Shown here: positions 1-9,113 of the stretch, piece by piece
Numbering within the stretch: the stretch's first letter is position 1
Layout: each line of letters starts with the position of its first letter
Assembly: GCF_019749295.1 (NCBI RefSeq)
Contig: NZ_JACWFG010000004.1
Coordinates: forward strand, 62,001-126,000
From: Neobacillus niacini
GTDB taxonomy: Bacteria; Bacillota; Bacilli; Bacillales; Cytobacillaceae
Length of the DNA stretch: 64,000 nt
Reading direction: 5' to 3'
Notes under the pieces: model-generated
The model's database searches: none
Told to the model about the DNA's origin: nothing
The model's input: only the letters and a program-made list of their open reading frames with translations
Program-made: the position numbers and the translations under genes

Positions 1-7
1 AACACGC

Positions 8-1183
8 ATGAGAGAAGCGGTAATTGTAGCCGGAGCACGAACCCCGGTTGGTAAAGCGAAGAAAGGTACGCTTGCCCATGTTCGCCCTGATGATTTGGGA
101 GCATTGGTTGTAAAAGAAACATTAAAACGTGCAGGAAATTACGAAGGAAATATTGATGATTTAATCATAGGATGTGCGATGCCTGAAGCTGAGCAGGGAA
201 ATAACATGGCTCGGAATATTGGGGCACTTGCAGGCCTGCCGCACACAGTTCCGGCAATCACCATTAACCGTTTTTGTTCTTCTGGACTACAAGCGATAGC
301 CTATGCAGCACAAGGGATAATGCTCGGTCACACCGATACAGCGATTGCTGGTGGAGCGGAATCGATGAGTCTAATCCCAATGGCAGGGCATGTGGTTCGT
401 CCAAATGTAAAACTAGCAGAATCAGCGCCAGAGTACTACATGGGAATGGGTCATACTGCTGAAGAAGTAGCCAAGAAATATGGTATAACGCGTGAGGACC
501 AAGACGCATTTGCTGTTCGCAGCCATCAGAAAGCTGCAAAAGCCATTCAAGAAGGAAAATTTGTGGATGAAATTGTTCCCGTGGAAGTTACCTTCCGTTC
601 TGTCGGAAAGGACAACAAGCTAGTTGAGAGAACAATCAAATTTTCTCAAGATGAAGGCGTGCGCCCTGATACAAACGTACAATCTTTAGCAAAACTTCGT
701 CCCGCCTTCTCTGTGACAGGTTCTGTTACAGCTGGCAATGCCTCACAAACAAGTGATGGAGCAGCAGCTTTAATGATAATGGACCGTGAAAAAGCAGAGT
801 CACTTGGGCTAAAGCCATTAGCTAAATTCAGATCCTTTGCGGTCGGAGGTGTACCGCCGGAAATTATGGGAGTTGGTCCTGTTGTCGCAGTTCCAAAGGC
901 CGTTAAACTGGCTGGTCTAGAATTATCCGATATAAATCTTTTCGAATTAAACGAAGCATTTGCTTCTCAATCCCTGCAAGTCATTCGCGAGCTTGGTCTC
1001 GATGAAGAAAAAGTAAACGTAAATGGCGGGGCAATTGCACTAGGTCATCCGCTTGGCTGTACAGGTGCAAAACTTACGTTAACACTAATCCACGAACTAA
1101 GACGCCGGAACCAGCAATTTGGGGTCGTAACCATGTGCATAGGCGGCGGAATGGGCGCTGCAGGAGTTTTCGAACTTCTTTAA
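8..1183 (+). CDS. fadA: Acetyl-CoA acyltransferase (3-ketoacyl-CoA thiolase)
   Basis: Full-length thiolase of 391 residues that catalyses the last step of fatty-acid beta-oxidation, cleaving 3-ketoacyl-CoA to acetyl-CoA and a shortened acyl-CoA in the cytoplasm. The nucleophilic cysteine is C90 in NRFCSSG. The C-terminal catalytic residues are H347 in [11 protein letters not shown] and C377 in MCIGGGMG. It lies 62 bp upstream of the acyl-CoA dehydrogenase gene on the same strand, as in the B. subtilis fadN-fadA-fadE operon, so a fadN-like gene is expected just left of the window. The ribosome binding site would lie outside the window, so the start is taken from family length. Confidence 0.95.
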   Translation: MREAVIVAGARTPVGKAKKGTLAHVRPDDLGALVVKETLKRAGNYEGNIDDLIIGCAMPEAEQGNNMARNIGALAGLPHTVPAITINRFCSSGLQAIAYAAQGIMLGHTDTAIAGGAESMSLIPMAGHVVRPNVKLAESAPEYYMGMGHTAEEVAKKYGITREDQDAFAVRSHQKAAKAIQEGKFVDEIVPVEVTFRSVGKDNKLVERTIKFSQDEGVRPDTNVQSLAKLRPAFSVTGSVTAGNASQTSDGAAALMIMDREKAESLGLKPLAKFRSFAVGGVPPEIMGVGPVVAVPKAVKLAGLELSDINLFELNEAFASQSLQVIRELGLDEEKVNVNGGAIALGHPLGCTGAKLTLTLIHELRRRNQQFGVVTMCIGGGMGAAGVFELL

Positions 1184-1245
1184 AACGACGTAAAGAATTC
1201 ATTGATGAATTACGGCTGGCTATAAAAGATTAGGAGGAATTTTTG

Positions 1246-3030
1246 ATGACACAACAAGCAGAAAAAATTATTAAAGGCGGAAGCTTTTTAATCGACGATA
1301 TTTCCTATGATCAAATGTTAACACCAGAGGATTTTAACGAAGAGCAACTAATGATCGCGAAAACTGCAGAGGACTTCATAGAAAAAGAAGTGCTTCCACA
1401 ACTGGAACATCTTGAAAATCATGAATTTGATCGCACAGTAAAACTATTAAAGCAAGCTGGAGATCTAGGTCTTTTAGCAGCAGATGTACCTGAGGAGTAT
1501 GATGGTCTAGGTTTAGATAAAGTGACTTCATCACTGGTAACTGAGAAAATGTCAAAAGCTGGCGGCTTCTCACTTTCCTATGGCGCACATGTTGGAATCG
1601 GCTCACTGCCTATCGTTTTATTCGGTAACGAAGAGCAAAAGAAAAAATATTTACCGGCACTAGCTTCTGGTGAAAAGATTGCAGCATACGCCTTAACAGA
1701 GCCAGGTTCAGGTTCAGATGCACTTGGTGCAAGAACAACAGCAAAACTAAACGAAGCAGGTACACATTACATTCTTAACGGCGAGAAACAATGGATTACC
1801 AATGCTGGTTTTGCCGATGTATTTGTTGTCTATACAAAAATAGATGGTGAACATTTCACTGCGTTCATTGTTGAAAAAGACTTCCCTGGAGTTTCTACTG
1901 GCGCTGAAGAAAAGAAAATGGGAATTAAGAGCTCTTCTACTCGTACACTTATTCTAGAAGATGTACCTGTCCCTGTGGAAAACCTATTAGGAGAGTATGG
2001 AAAAGGTCACGTCATTGCGTTTAATATCTTAAACATCGGACGCTACAAATTAGCTGTAGGCGGAGTGGGCGGTTCTAAAAATGCATTTGAATTAGCCGTT
2101 AAATATGCAAATGGCCGTAAGCAATTTAATACACCAATTTCTCAGTTCAATTTAACAAAAGAAAAATTCGGTACAATGGCCTCTAGGATCTATGCTGCTG
2201 AGAGCTCTGTCTACCGTACGATTGGACTTTATGAAGATAATCAAGGAAAGCTTACAACTGAAGAGCAGAAGGATATTAAGTTAGTAGCCAACTCAATTGC
2301 TGAATATGCGATTGAATGCTCTGTTAATAAATTCTTCTGTAGTGAAGTTCTAGATTACGTGGTAGATGAGGGTGTTCAAATTCACGGTGGATACGGCTTT
2401 ATGCAGGAATATACAATCGAAAGAGCTTACCGAGATTCACGTATCAATCGAATTTTTGAAGGAACAAATGAAATTAACCGTCTCCTAGTACCAGGAACAT
2501 ATATAAAGAAAGCATTCAAAGGTGAGCTTCCGCTGTTCCAAAAGGCCATGGCACTCCAAGAAGAAATTATGATGTTAATGCCTGAAGAGCCAGGCGATGA
2601 GCCGCTAGCACAAGAAAAGCATTTAGTAAGCAATGCCAAGAAAATCGGCTTATTAGCTGCCGGTTTAGCTGCACAAAAATTTGGTAAAGCTCTTGATAAA
2701 GAACAAGAAATCTTATCAAATATTGCTGACATTGTTTCAAATGCCTATGCAATGGAATCTGCACTTCTGCGGACAGAAAAGGCAATTGCAAAGAATGGTC
2801 TTGAGAAAAATAAACAAAAGCTTCTTTACACACAAATCTTCTGTCAAGAAGCATTTAACGAAATCGAGCAGCATGCAAAAGAAACGTTAGTTGCAACTGA
2901 ACAAGGAGATACACTTCGTATGCTAGTATCTGCACTTCGCAAACTTACTCGCCATACGCCAATCAATGTGATTGCTAAGAAACGTGAAGCTGCTGATGTG
3001 CTTATTGAAGCAGAACGCTATATTGTTTAA
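1246..3030 (+). CDS. fadE: Acyl-CoA dehydrogenase
   Basis: FAD-dependent acyl-CoA dehydrogenase of 594 residues, first oxidative step of beta-oxidation. The flavin/substrate signature [11 protein letters not shown] lies at residues 148-158. The C-terminal signature around [10 protein letters not shown] contains the likely catalytic glutamate, E405. It is longer than the usual 380-residue dehydrogenase because of a helical C-terminal extension from about residue 430, as in B. subtilis FadE (YusJ). ATG 1246 is preferred over TTG 1243 because AGGAGG lies about 8 bases upstream. It is probably cotranscribed with fadA, and a terminator follows directly. Confidence 0.95.
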   Translation: MTQQAEKIIKGGSFLIDDISYDQMLTPEDFNEEQLMIAKTAEDFIEKEVLPQLEHLENHEFDRTVKLLKQAGDLGLLAADVPEEYDGLGLDKVTSSLVTEKMSKAGGFSLSYGAHVGIGSLPIVLFGNEEQKKKYLPALASGEKIAAYALTEPGSGSDALGARTTAKLNEAGTHYILNGEKQWITNAGFADVFVVYTKIDGEHFTAFIVEKDFPGVSTGAEEKKMGIKSSSTRTLILEDVPVPVENLLGEYGKGHVIAFNILNIGRYKLAVGGVGGSKNAFELAVKYANGRKQFNTPISQFNLTKEKFGTMASRIYAAESSVYRTIGLYEDNQGKLTTEEQKDIKLVANSIAEYAIECSVNKFFCSEVLDYVVDEGVQIHGGYGFMQEYTIERAYRDSRINRIFEGTNEINRLLVPGTYIKKAFKGELPLFQKAMALQEEIMMLMPEEPGDEPLAQEKHLVSNAKKIGLLAAGLAAQKFGKALDKEQEILSNIADIVSNAYAMESALLRTEKAIAKNGLEKNKQKLLYTQIFCQEAFNEIEQHAKETLVATEQGDTLRMLVSALRKLTRHTPINVIAKKREAADVLIEAERYIV

Positions 3031-3040
3031 TAAATAAGTT

Positions 3041-3078
3041 TTTAGGCTCCCCTCTTTTGTGGGAGTCTAAATTTTTTC
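3041..3078 (+). terminator. Rho-independent terminator after fadE
   Basis: Stem TTTAGGCTCCC / GGGAGTCTAAA (one G-T pair) with a 9-base loop followed by six T residues, ending the fad operon. Confidence 0.85.
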
Positions 3079-3212
3079 TGTTCGTTAAGCAGGAAATACG
3101 CAGATTTAGTCGAATTTTTGTAAGGGAAGTATTTTTACTTTTTTTCCTGATATGTTACTATTCAAGTGACGATTGACGTCATTGATGTTTGTGCAAAGGA
3201 GGGTGGAAACAG

Positions 3213-3569
3213 ATGTCTCTTACTTTTTACTGGTATCCGAAATGTGGTACATGCCGTAATGCTAAGAAATGGCTTGATGCACATCAGCTTTCCTACAAAG
3301 AAATACATATTGTTGAAAACCCGCCGTCAAAGGCAGAACTTCGGGAGTATTACGAAAAAAGCAACCTTGAATTAAAGAAGTTCTTTAATACGAGCGGACA
3401 AAAGTATCGTGAATTGGGTATTAAGGATAAAATATCCACTGCTTCTGAAGATGAGCTGCTAGATTTGTTAGCCTCGGATGGGATGCTAATCAAAAGACCA
3501 TTAGTTAGTGATGGAGAAAAAGTAACAGTAGGATTTAAAGAAGAAGAGTATGAGAAGATGTGGTTATAA
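3213..3569 (+). CDS. yusI: Spx/ArsC-family thioredoxin-fold protein
   Basis: Small 118-residue protein of the ArsC/Spx/MgsR superfamily. The N-terminal beta strand FYWYPK is followed by a CGTC redox pair at C11 and C14, and a basic helix follows. The C-terminal segment KRPLVSDGEKVTVGF is the typical anion-site region of the family. ATG 3213 is chosen because AAAGGAGGG lies about 10 bases upstream; upstream in-frame starts lack such a site. In B. subtilis yusI also lies between the fad genes and gcvH. Whether it acts as an arsenate-reductase-like enzyme or a transcription regulator cannot be told from sequence. Confidence 0.85.
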   Translation: MSLTFYWYPKCGTCRNAKKWLDAHQLSYKEIHIVENPPSKAELREYYEKSNLELKKFFNTSGQKYRELGIKDKISTASEDELLDLLASDGMLIKRPLVSDGEKVTVGFKEEEYEKMWL

Positions 3570-3653
3570 GCATAATCAATACTTTTCAAAAAGGCAGCAG
3601 GGATAAATTGATATATGTGCTGAAGATTTAGAAATTAATGGAGGGATTTTGAA

Positions 3654-4037
3654 ATGACTACACCAAAGGAATTGCGTTATTCTGAAGAACATGAGTGGGT
3701 AAAGGTTGAAGGAGAAACAGTCCGTGTAGGGATTACTCACTTTGCACAATCTGAGTTAGGCGACATCGTGTTTGTTGAACTTCCTGAAGTTGGCGATGAA
3801 GTGACTGCAGATGAGCCATTTGGCAGTGTTGAATCTGTTAAAACAGTTTCAGAATTATATGCTCCGTTAAGCGGTAAGGTTGTTGCCATTAACGAAGATT
3901 TAAGTGACAGCCCTGAATTCGTGAACGAATCTCCATACGAAAAAGCATGGATGATTGTGATCGAGCCTTCTAATAGCAGTGAAATAGAAAACCTAATGAC
4001 TGCAGAGCAATATGAAGAAATGATTAAAGAAGATTAG
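3654..4037 (+). CDS. gcvH: Glycine cleavage system H protein
   Basis: 127-residue lipoyl-carrier protein that shuttles the aminomethyl group of glycine between the P, T and L proteins. In Bacillus-type lipoate metabolism it also acts as the lipoyl donor/acceptor. The lipoylated lysine is K63 in the [12 protein letters not shown] motif, and the flanking hammerhead beta-structure is complete. The ribosome binding site GGAGGG lies 9 bases upstream. The other gcv genes are not in this window. lipA, the lipoyl synthase that acts on such a protein, lies about 18 kb downstream. Confidence 0.96.
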   Translation: MTTPKELRYSEEHEWVKVEGETVRVGITHFAQSELGDIVFVELPEVGDEVTADEPFGSVESVKTVSELYAPLSGKVVAINEDLSDSPEFVNESPYEKAWMIVIEPSNSSEIENLMTAEQYEEMIKED

Positions 4038-4043
4038 TATTAC

Positions 4044-4073
4044 AAAACACCTTGTTTATCAAGGTGTTTTTTT
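4044..4073 (+). terminator. Rho-independent terminator after gcvH
   Basis: Perfect stem AAAACACCTTG / CAAGGTGTTTT with a 5-base loop and a T tract just after the gcvH stop. Confidence 0.85.
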
Positions 4074-4150
4074 ATGGAGAAAATTAGCACCATGTAACTT
4101 CTAAAACTAGGAGATACTAGAATAAACTTTAATTAAAAGGGGCTCTTGGT

Positions 4151-4390
4151 ATGACATTGAAACAACAGAAAATTGATGTGACAGATCGAGTAGTTGGTAA
4201 AATGAAAAATGGTGAGATGGAGTTATTTCTTGATAATACGCCAATTGGTAAGATTCAGCTGCCAGGAGACATGACCTTCCAGCTAGATCAGCGATTTGAA
4301 GTAGAACAACGGAAAATATTTCAGAATGTAACAGTGACGGAACAGCCAGATGCAAAATATACGGATTGTGATGATGGTGGATGGTGCTAG
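4151..4390 (+). CDS. yusG: YusG family protein (DUF2553)
   Basis: 79-residue soluble protein of unknown function that matches the YusG/DUF2553 family found only in Bacillaceae. It has no signal peptide or membrane segment. A beta-rich middle is followed by an acidic, cysteine-containing tail, YTDCDDGGWC. The spaced AAGGGG upstream of ATG 4151 is an acceptable ribosome binding site. Its position between gcvH and yusF is the conserved B. subtilis arrangement. No function can be assigned. Confidence 0.8.
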   Translation: MTLKQQKIDVTDRVVGKMKNGEMELFLDNTPIGKIQLPGDMTFQLDQRFEVEQRKIFQNVTVTEQPDAKYTDCDDGGWC

Positions 4391-4440
4391 CAGCTTATAA
4401 CTGAGCAAACACCTATTATCATAAAAATAATCGTGGTATA

Positions 4441-4483
4441 GTTAACATATTCACACGATATTAAATTTATTGAATATGTTAAC
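4441..4483. promoter_or_regulatory. Perfect 13-bp inverted repeat upstream of yusF
   Basis: GTTAACATATTCA at 4441-4453 and its exact complement TGAATATGTTAAC at 4471-4483 flank a 17-base AT-rich centre, 36 bp before yusF. No T tract follows, so it is not a standard terminator. It could be a dyad operator or a messenger-leader hairpin. Confidence 0.5.
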
Positions 4484-4518
4484 ATCAAACAAATAACTTT
4501 CGATTGTATAGGTGATGA

Positions 4519-4878
4519 ATGATGAATGATACGTATGGTGATAAAGTTCTGATTGTCGAAGGAAAATCAGATAAGAAAAAGGTTAAAAGTATTCTGAAGG
4601 AACCCATGGAGATAGTCTGCACAAATGGGACAATCAGCATGACGAAATTGGATGAATTGATTGATACACTTGAGGATAAAGACGTTTATATTCTCGTTGA
4701 TGCTGATGACGCTGGTGAAAAGCTTCGTAAACAATTAAAAAGGGAGTTCCCTCAAGCGGAACATATCTATATTGACAGAATGTATCGTGAAGTTGCAACA
4801 GCACCAGTTTATCACCTTGCCACAGTCCTCTTAGGTGCAAATATCGATGTTCATTCTGAATTTTTAGAGATGGGTTAA
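4519..4878 (+). CDS. yusF: Toprim-domain protein YusF
   Basis: 119-residue stand-alone Toprim protein. The catalytic glutamate is E14 in VLIVEGKSD, and the metal-binding DxD is at D61-D63 in DADDAGE. These residues are shared with primases, topoisomerases and the RNase M5/OLD families, so a nucleic-acid phosphotransfer role is likely but unproven. The start is ATG 4519 or ATG 4522; AGGTG lies just upstream. It abuts yusE (stop and start are 3 bp apart), so the two are probably translated from one transcript. Confidence 0.85.
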   Translation: MMNDTYGDKVLIVEGKSDKKKVKSILKEPMEIVCTNGTISMTKLDELIDTLEDKDVYILVDADDAGEKLRKQLKREFPQAEHIYIDRMYREVATAPVYHLATVLLGANIDVHSEFLEMG

Positions 4879-4881
4879 AAA

Positions 4882-5187
4882 ATGACCGATTGGAACCTTG
4901 ATGAGGTATCATCATTCTTAAAAAATCATTCATCTGGACTCATTTACTTCTATACTCCTTTATGTGGTACTTGTCAGGTAGCATCCAGAATGCTCCAAGT
5001 CATTGAAAATATGGTTGATGTGAAAATAGGAAAAGTGAATTTGAACTTTTATCCTGAAATGGCAAAGCAATTTGAAGTAGAAAGTGTTCCCTGCCTGTTA
5101 TTAATTAAAGACGGCAACGTGATCGATCAGATTTATGCTTTTCAATCAGTTCCGTTCTTATATGAAAAAGTAAAAACAATCGTCTAA
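4882..5187 (+). CDS. yusE: Thioredoxin-like protein YusE
   Basis: 101-residue thioredoxin-fold protein with the redox motif C28-G-T-C31 instead of the classical CGPC. The cis-proline region is recognisable in VESVPCLLLIKDG. It lacks a signal peptide, so it is a cytosolic thiol-disulfide oxidoreductase or thioredoxin-like carrier. It begins 3 bp after yusF and ends at a strong terminator, defining a yusF-yusE unit. The partner reductase or substrate is unknown. Confidence 0.88.
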   Translation: MTDWNLDEVSSFLKNHSSGLIYFYTPLCGTCQVASRMLQVIENMVDVKIGKVNLNFYPEMAKQFEVESVPCLLLIKDGNVIDQIYAFQSVPFLYEKVKTIV

Positions 5188-5216
5188 AAACAGATGCCTG
5201 GCGTCTGTTTTTTTTT
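5188..5216 (+). terminator. Rho-independent terminator after yusE
   Basis: Stem AAACAGATGCC / GGCGTCTGTTT (one G-T pair) immediately after the stop, followed by a run of nine T residues. Confidence 0.85.
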
Positions 5217-5314
5217 GTTTGATAAACGAGAAATTTGTCGATGAAAGAATGAAGGAGTTCTAATCATTTAACTTGAATATATAACAGAATGGAGTGTAAA
5301 TGGAGTGATGGAAA

Positions 5315-5671
5315 ATGGAAGAAATGATACAAGTATTCCTTTCTGCTATCAGAAAACAGTCTCACGTCTTAAAGTTGATTGAAAACTTGGATGTTCTAAA
5401 GATAAAACTGATTAGCGATAATGCTGAGGAGATTCTTGTTTTTCATCGTGGTGAAGTTTTCTTACTCGTCGACAATGATGAAAGTGCTGGAACTTATGTG
5501 ATAAGTGGTGAGCGGAATTCCATTTATAGCCTGCTTCAAGGGAAAGAAAAATTAAGGAATCTAATTCACTATAAAAAGCTTAACATAACCGCACCATTTC
5601 GCACTATATTACTAATCGAATCGATTTTTTACTTAACAAGACCAGAAGAGAAGTATTCAATTATTTCTTAA
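5315..5671 (+). CDS. yusD: SCP2-like sterol-carrier fold protein
   Basis: 118-residue protein with a sequence pattern like the SCP-2 lipid-binding fold. There are N-terminal helices, beta strands ILVFHRGEVFLLVD, then the YVISGERNSIYSLLQGKEKL segment that resembles the family's TISG...LLxGK motif. A C-terminal helix ends FRTILLIESIFYL. TGGAGTG precedes ATG 5315 at suitable spacing. In B. subtilis yusD lies between yusE and the metNPQ genes; here metY follows. Lipid or acyl-CoA carriage is an inference from fold resemblance only. Confidence 0.65.
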   Translation: MEEMIQVFLSAIRKQSHVLKLIENLDVLKIKLISDNAEEILVFHRGEVFLLVDNDESAGTYVISGERNSIYSLLQGKEKLRNLIHYKKLNITAPFRTILLIESIFYLTRPEEKYSIIS

Positions 5672-5702
5672 AATGATTATAAATTTAGAGGAGTGTTTTA
5701 GT

Positions 5703-7019
5703 ATGGGGGAAAACAAAAAAAATTATCGTTTTGAAACATTAAGTGTCCATGGAGGCTTAGCTCCAGATCCAGTTACAGGAGCACGCGCGGTACCAATTTA
5801 CCAAAACAATGCATATCAATTCAAAAACACAGAACATGCTGCTAATCTATTTGCACTTAAGGAAACGGGATACATATATACGCGCATCCATAACCCAACC
5901 ACGACGGTTTTCGAAGACAGAGTTGCATTATTAGAAGGCGGAGTGGGAGCACTTGCAGTAGCGAGCGGAATGGCTGCGATTACTTTGGCTATTTTAAATA
6001 TTGCTGAAGCAGGAGATGAAATAGTTTCGGCCTCCAATTTATATGGCGGAACATACAATTTATTTGCAGTTACCCTTCCGAAATATGGAATTAAGGTTAA
6101 GTTCGTAGATCCTGAAAATCCAGAAAACTTCCGTGCAGCAATTACGGATAAAACAAAAGCGGTGTTTGCAGAGACTATTGGTAATCCTTCTTTAAGAATT
6201 CTTGATATTGAAAAAGTTGCGGACATTGCCCACGAGGCAGGAGTTCCATTAATAATTGATAATACATTTGCGACACCATATCTTTGCAGACCAATAGAAT
6301 ACGGTGCTGATATTGTCATTCATTCAGCAACAAAATGGCTTTTAGGTAATGGAACAACAACTGGTGGGATTATTGTAGACGGCGGGAAATTCGACTGGAA
6401 TTCAGCTAAATTCCCAGGCTTTACGACTCCAGATTCAAGCTATCATGACCTTGTTTACGCCGAAGCATTAGGTGCTGCTGCTTATATTGTTAAGGCACGC
6501 GTACAGCTATTGCGTGATTTAGGACCTGCTTTAAGTCCACAAAATGCGTTTCAATTCACCCTTGGACTTGAAACCCTTCACGTCCGCATGAAAGAACATA
6601 TTTCTAATACAAAGGCAGTAGTGGAATATTTATTAAATCATCCTGCAGTAGAATGGATTTCGTATCCAGGGCATAACTCGCATCCTGATTATGCATTAGC
6701 TAGTAAGTATTTGCCAAAAGGAGCAGGATCGATGATTGTTTTTGGTATTAAGGGTGGAAGAGAAGCAGGAGCAAAATTGATTGATTCAATTACCCTGTTT
6801 GCCCATGTAGCCAATGTTGGCGATGCGAAAAGCCTGATTATTCATCCTGCCAGCACGACTCATCAGCAGCTTGATGCAGAAGGACTAAAGGCAGCTGGAG
6901 TTTCGGAAGATTTAATTCGTCTTTCCATTGGGATTGAAAATGTAGAGGATTTAATAGAAGACTTAGAAGCTGCGATTGAGACAGCAACAGGTGTCGCATC
7001 ATTAAAAGCAAAAGCCTAA
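5703..7019 (+). CDS. metY: O-acetylhomoserine aminocarboxypropyltransferase (sulfhydrylase)
   Basis: 438-residue PLP enzyme of the Cys/Met-metabolism family that makes homocysteine directly from O-acetyl-L-homoserine and sulfide. The PLP lysine is in HSATKWLLGNGTTTGG, and the cofactor aspartate is in PLIIDNTFATPYL. The ETxGNP and NGTTTGG signatures and the 60-residue extra length separate it from MetI/MetC-type lyases. ATG 5703 is chosen because GAGGAG lies 8 bases upstream; the earlier ATG at 5673 would nearly abut yusD. No S-box is visible upstream, although a SAM riboswitch follows the gene and serves metNPQ. Confidence 0.92.
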   Translation: MGENKKNYRFETLSVHGGLAPDPVTGARAVPIYQNNAYQFKNTEHAANLFALKETGYIYTRIHNPTTTVFEDRVALLEGGVGALAVASGMAAITLAILNIAEAGDEIVSASNLYGGTYNLFAVTLPKYGIKVKFVDPENPENFRAAITDKTKAVFAETIGNPSLRILDIEKVADIAHEAGVPLIIDNTFATPYLCRPIEYGADIVIHSATKWLLGNGTTTGGIIVDGGKFDWNSAKFPGFTTPDSSYHDLVYAEALGAAAYIVKARVQLLRDLGPALSPQNAFQFTLGLETLHVRMKEHISNTKAVVEYLLNHPAVEWISYPGHNSHPDYALASKYLPKGAGSMIVFGIKGGREAGAKLIDSITLFAHVANVGDAKSLIIHPASTTHQQLDAEGLKAAGVSEDLIRLSIGIENVEDLIEDLEAAIETATGVASLKAKA

Positions 7020-7051
7020 AAAGAGTGTATTCATAATTGTAGAAATTTTCG

Positions 7052-7080
7052 TTGACACCAATTTTTATCCATGTTAAGAT
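7052..7080 (+). promoter_or_regulatory. Sigma-A promoter for the met riboswitch-metNPQ transcript
   Basis: TTGACA at 7052-7057 and TAAGAT at 7075-7080 with exactly 17 bp between them, placed about 60 bp upstream of the SAM riboswitch core. Confidence 0.8.
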
Positions 7081-7140
7081 AACTTTCGTACTAAAACAAT
7101 TGCTTAATCAATCAACGTGTAAATTGAATATAGAATGCTA

Positions 7141-7300
7141 TAACTCTTATCAAGAGTGGTGGAGGGATGTGCCCGATGAAGCCCGGCAACCGTCAATATT
7201 TATTGAAATGGTGCCAATTCACACAAAGCGGATGCTTTGGAAGATGGGAGAAAGGTCTTTATTTATGATGCCTTTCTGCCTATGCAGAAAGGCTTTTTAA
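7141..7300 (+). ncRNA. SAM-I riboswitch (S-box) upstream of metN
   Basis: Recognisable S-box elements occur in order: P1/P2 start CTCTTATCAAGAGTGGTGGAGG from 7144, core GCCCGATGAAGCCCGGCAACC near 7170, then GGTGCCAATTC and the AAGATGGGAG 3' side. It binds S-adenosylmethionine and ends transcription when methionine is plentiful. Here it controls the methionine importer genes downstream. Confidence 0.95.
7270..7298 (+). terminator. SAM riboswitch expression-platform terminator
   Basis: Perfect 10-bp stem GCCTTTCTGC / GCAGAAAGGC with a 4-base loop followed by TTTTT. It forms the off-state attenuator of the met riboswitch. Confidence 0.9.
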
Positions 7301-7413
7301 TTTTCTAATATAAGAATGTTTTATGCACAACAGTCAAACCCTATATTTAAGCAGTATGGTTTAGTTGGAATTTTTGTCATTCATATTTTATTGGATAAAA
7401 AGTAGGTGATGGA

Positions 7414-8439
7414 ATGATTTCTATAAAAGATGTCGGGAAGGTTTTCCCTTCTAAGCAGGGGCAGCTGAAGGCAGTCGATGGTGTTAACTTAGAAATACAT
7501 CAAGGAGAAATTTTTGGTGTTATCGGATATAGTGGTGCAGGAAAAAGTACGTTAATTCGAATGCTAAATGGTCTAGAGCTTCCTACAGAAGGATCTGTTA
7601 CCGTTGCTGGCCGCGTTATTTCAAAGATTAGAGGCAGTGAACTTAGGAAAGCACGCCAGGAAATTAGTATGATTTTTCAACATTTTAACTTGCTTTGGTC
7701 AAGGACGGTCAGCGAAAATATTGCTTTTCCTTTAGAAATCGCTGGAGTTACCGGTGCAGAAAGGCAGAAACGGGTAAACGAACTGATTAAATTAGTCGGC
7801 CTTGAGGGAAGAGAAAATGCGTATCCATCACAGCTTAGCGGCGGACAAAAACAGCGTGTAGGAATAGCCAGGGCACTCGCTAATAATCCTAAAGTTCTGC
7901 TTTGCGATGAAGCCACTTCTGCATTAGATCCGCAGACGACTGATTCTATCTTGGATTTATTAGTTGATATTAATAAAAGACTTGGCTTAACCATTGTCTT
8001 AATCACACATGAAATGCATGTTATTCGAAAAATTTGTCACCGTGTAGCCGTTATGGAAAGTGGTAGAATCGTAGAACTGGGTCAGGTGTTAGATGTTTTT
8101 AAAAACCCACAGCAGTCCATAACAAAACGATTTGTACAGCAGGTAACGGAACCTGAAGAAACCAAAGAAACGATTGAGCATTTACTCGAACGTTATCCGT
8201 ATGGAAAGGTGGTTCAGCTCTCGTTTGTTGGAGAGGCAGCAGAACAGCCATTGATTACCACTCTAATCAGGGATTTTGACGTTGTCGTAAACATTCTGCA
8301 AGGGAAAATTTCACACACTCAAAACGGGTCCTACGGTACTTTATTTATACACTTAGATGGTAAGGCAGAAATTATTCAGAAAGCCATTAATTATATCCAC
8401 TCTCAACAAGTCGGTGTGGAGGTGATTAGTAATGGCTAG
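7414..8439 (+). CDS. metN: Methionine ABC transporter ATP-binding protein
   Basis: 341-residue ATPase of the D/L-methionine importer. Walker A GYSGAGKST is at about residues 38-46. The ABC signature LSGGQKQRVGIARAL and Walker B VLLCDEATSALD follow. The C-terminal 100 residues form the NIL (ACT-like) domain that binds methionine and feeds back on transport. It is first in the metN-metP-metQ operon and overlaps metP by 8 bp. The SAM-I riboswitch upstream gives methionine-responsive transcription. Confidence 0.96.
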   Translation: MISIKDVGKVFPSKQGQLKAVDGVNLEIHQGEIFGVIGYSGAGKSTLIRMLNGLELPTEGSVTVAGRVISKIRGSELRKARQEISMIFQHFNLLWSRTVSENIAFPLEIAGVTGAERQKRVNELIKLVGLEGRENAYPSQLSGGQKQRVGIARALANNPKVLLCDEATSALDPQTTDSILDLLVDINKRLGLTIVLITHEMHVIRKICHRVAVMESGRIVELGQVLDVFKNPQQSITKRFVQQVTEPEETKETIEHLLERYPYGKVVQLSFVGEAAEQPLITTLIRDFDVVVNILQGKISHTQNGSYGTLFIHLDGKAEIIQKAINYIHSQQVGVEVISNG

Positions 8440-9097
8440 CTTTTTCGAAATGGTAAAGTGGGATCAGTTATGGGAGGCAACGCTTGAAACCCTTTATATG
8501 ACTTCCATTTCAGTGTTTACTACATTCATCTTAGGAATAGTTCTTGGTTTGCTGCTATTTCTAACAGATAAGGGTAATTTATGGGAAAACAGATCGGTAA
8601 ATGTTATTATTGCCGCCTTTGTAAATATTTTTAGATCCATCCCCTTTATTATCTTAATAGTTTTATTAATTCCTTTTACAAAATTATTGGTTGGAACCAT
8701 GCTTGGTGCAAATGCAGCGCTGCCTGCCTTAATTATTGGAGCGGCCCCTTTTTACGCCAGAATGGTGGAAATTGCTCTTAGGGAAATCGATAAAGGTGTT
8801 ATTGAAGCATCACAATCAATGGGAGCAACACATGGTCGTATTATCTTTAAAGTATTAATACCGGAATCCTTGCCTGCATTAATTTCAGGGCTTACGGTTA
8901 CAGCTATTTCATTAGTTAGTTTTACAGCAATGGCTGGAGTAATCGGAGCAGGGGGGCTTGGACATTTTGCCTACCTTGAAGGATTTCAGCGCAATAGACC
9001 CATTGTAACGTTAGTTGCAACGGTTGCCATTTTAATTTTGGTTTTTATCATCCAATTTATTGGAGATTATTTTACAAAAAGAACAGATAAACGATAA
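8432..9097 (+). CDS. metP: Methionine ABC transporter permease
   Basis: 221-residue inner-membrane permease with about five hydrophobic segments and the binding-protein-dependent transport loop around EIDKGVIEASQSMGA, which contacts MetN. Its start codon overlaps the end of metN, and the GGAGGTGA ribosome binding site lies inside metN, so translation is coupled. Called metP in Bacillus and metI in E. coli. Confidence 0.95.
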   Translation: MASFFEMVKWDQLWEATLETLYMTSISVFTTFILGIVLGLLLFLTDKGNLWENRSVNVIIAAFVNIFRSIPFIILIVLLIPFTKLLVGTMLGANAALPALIIGAAPFYARMVEIALREIDKGVIEASQSMGATHGRIIFKVLIPESLPALISGLTVTAISLVSFTAMAGVIGAGGLGHFAYLEGFQRNRPIVTLVATVAILILVFIIQFIGDYFTKRTDKR

Positions 9098-9113
9098 CAG
9101 GAGGAGTTAGAGT

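Noticed and set aside
5816..6319. 167-codon minus-strand frame inside metY
   Set aside because: It is antisense to a well-supported PLP enzyme with conserved motifs and has no independent start signal.
7052..7300. 82-codon frame over the met leader
   Set aside because: The region is a clear SAM-I riboswitch with promoter and terminator; the frame has no ribosome binding site.
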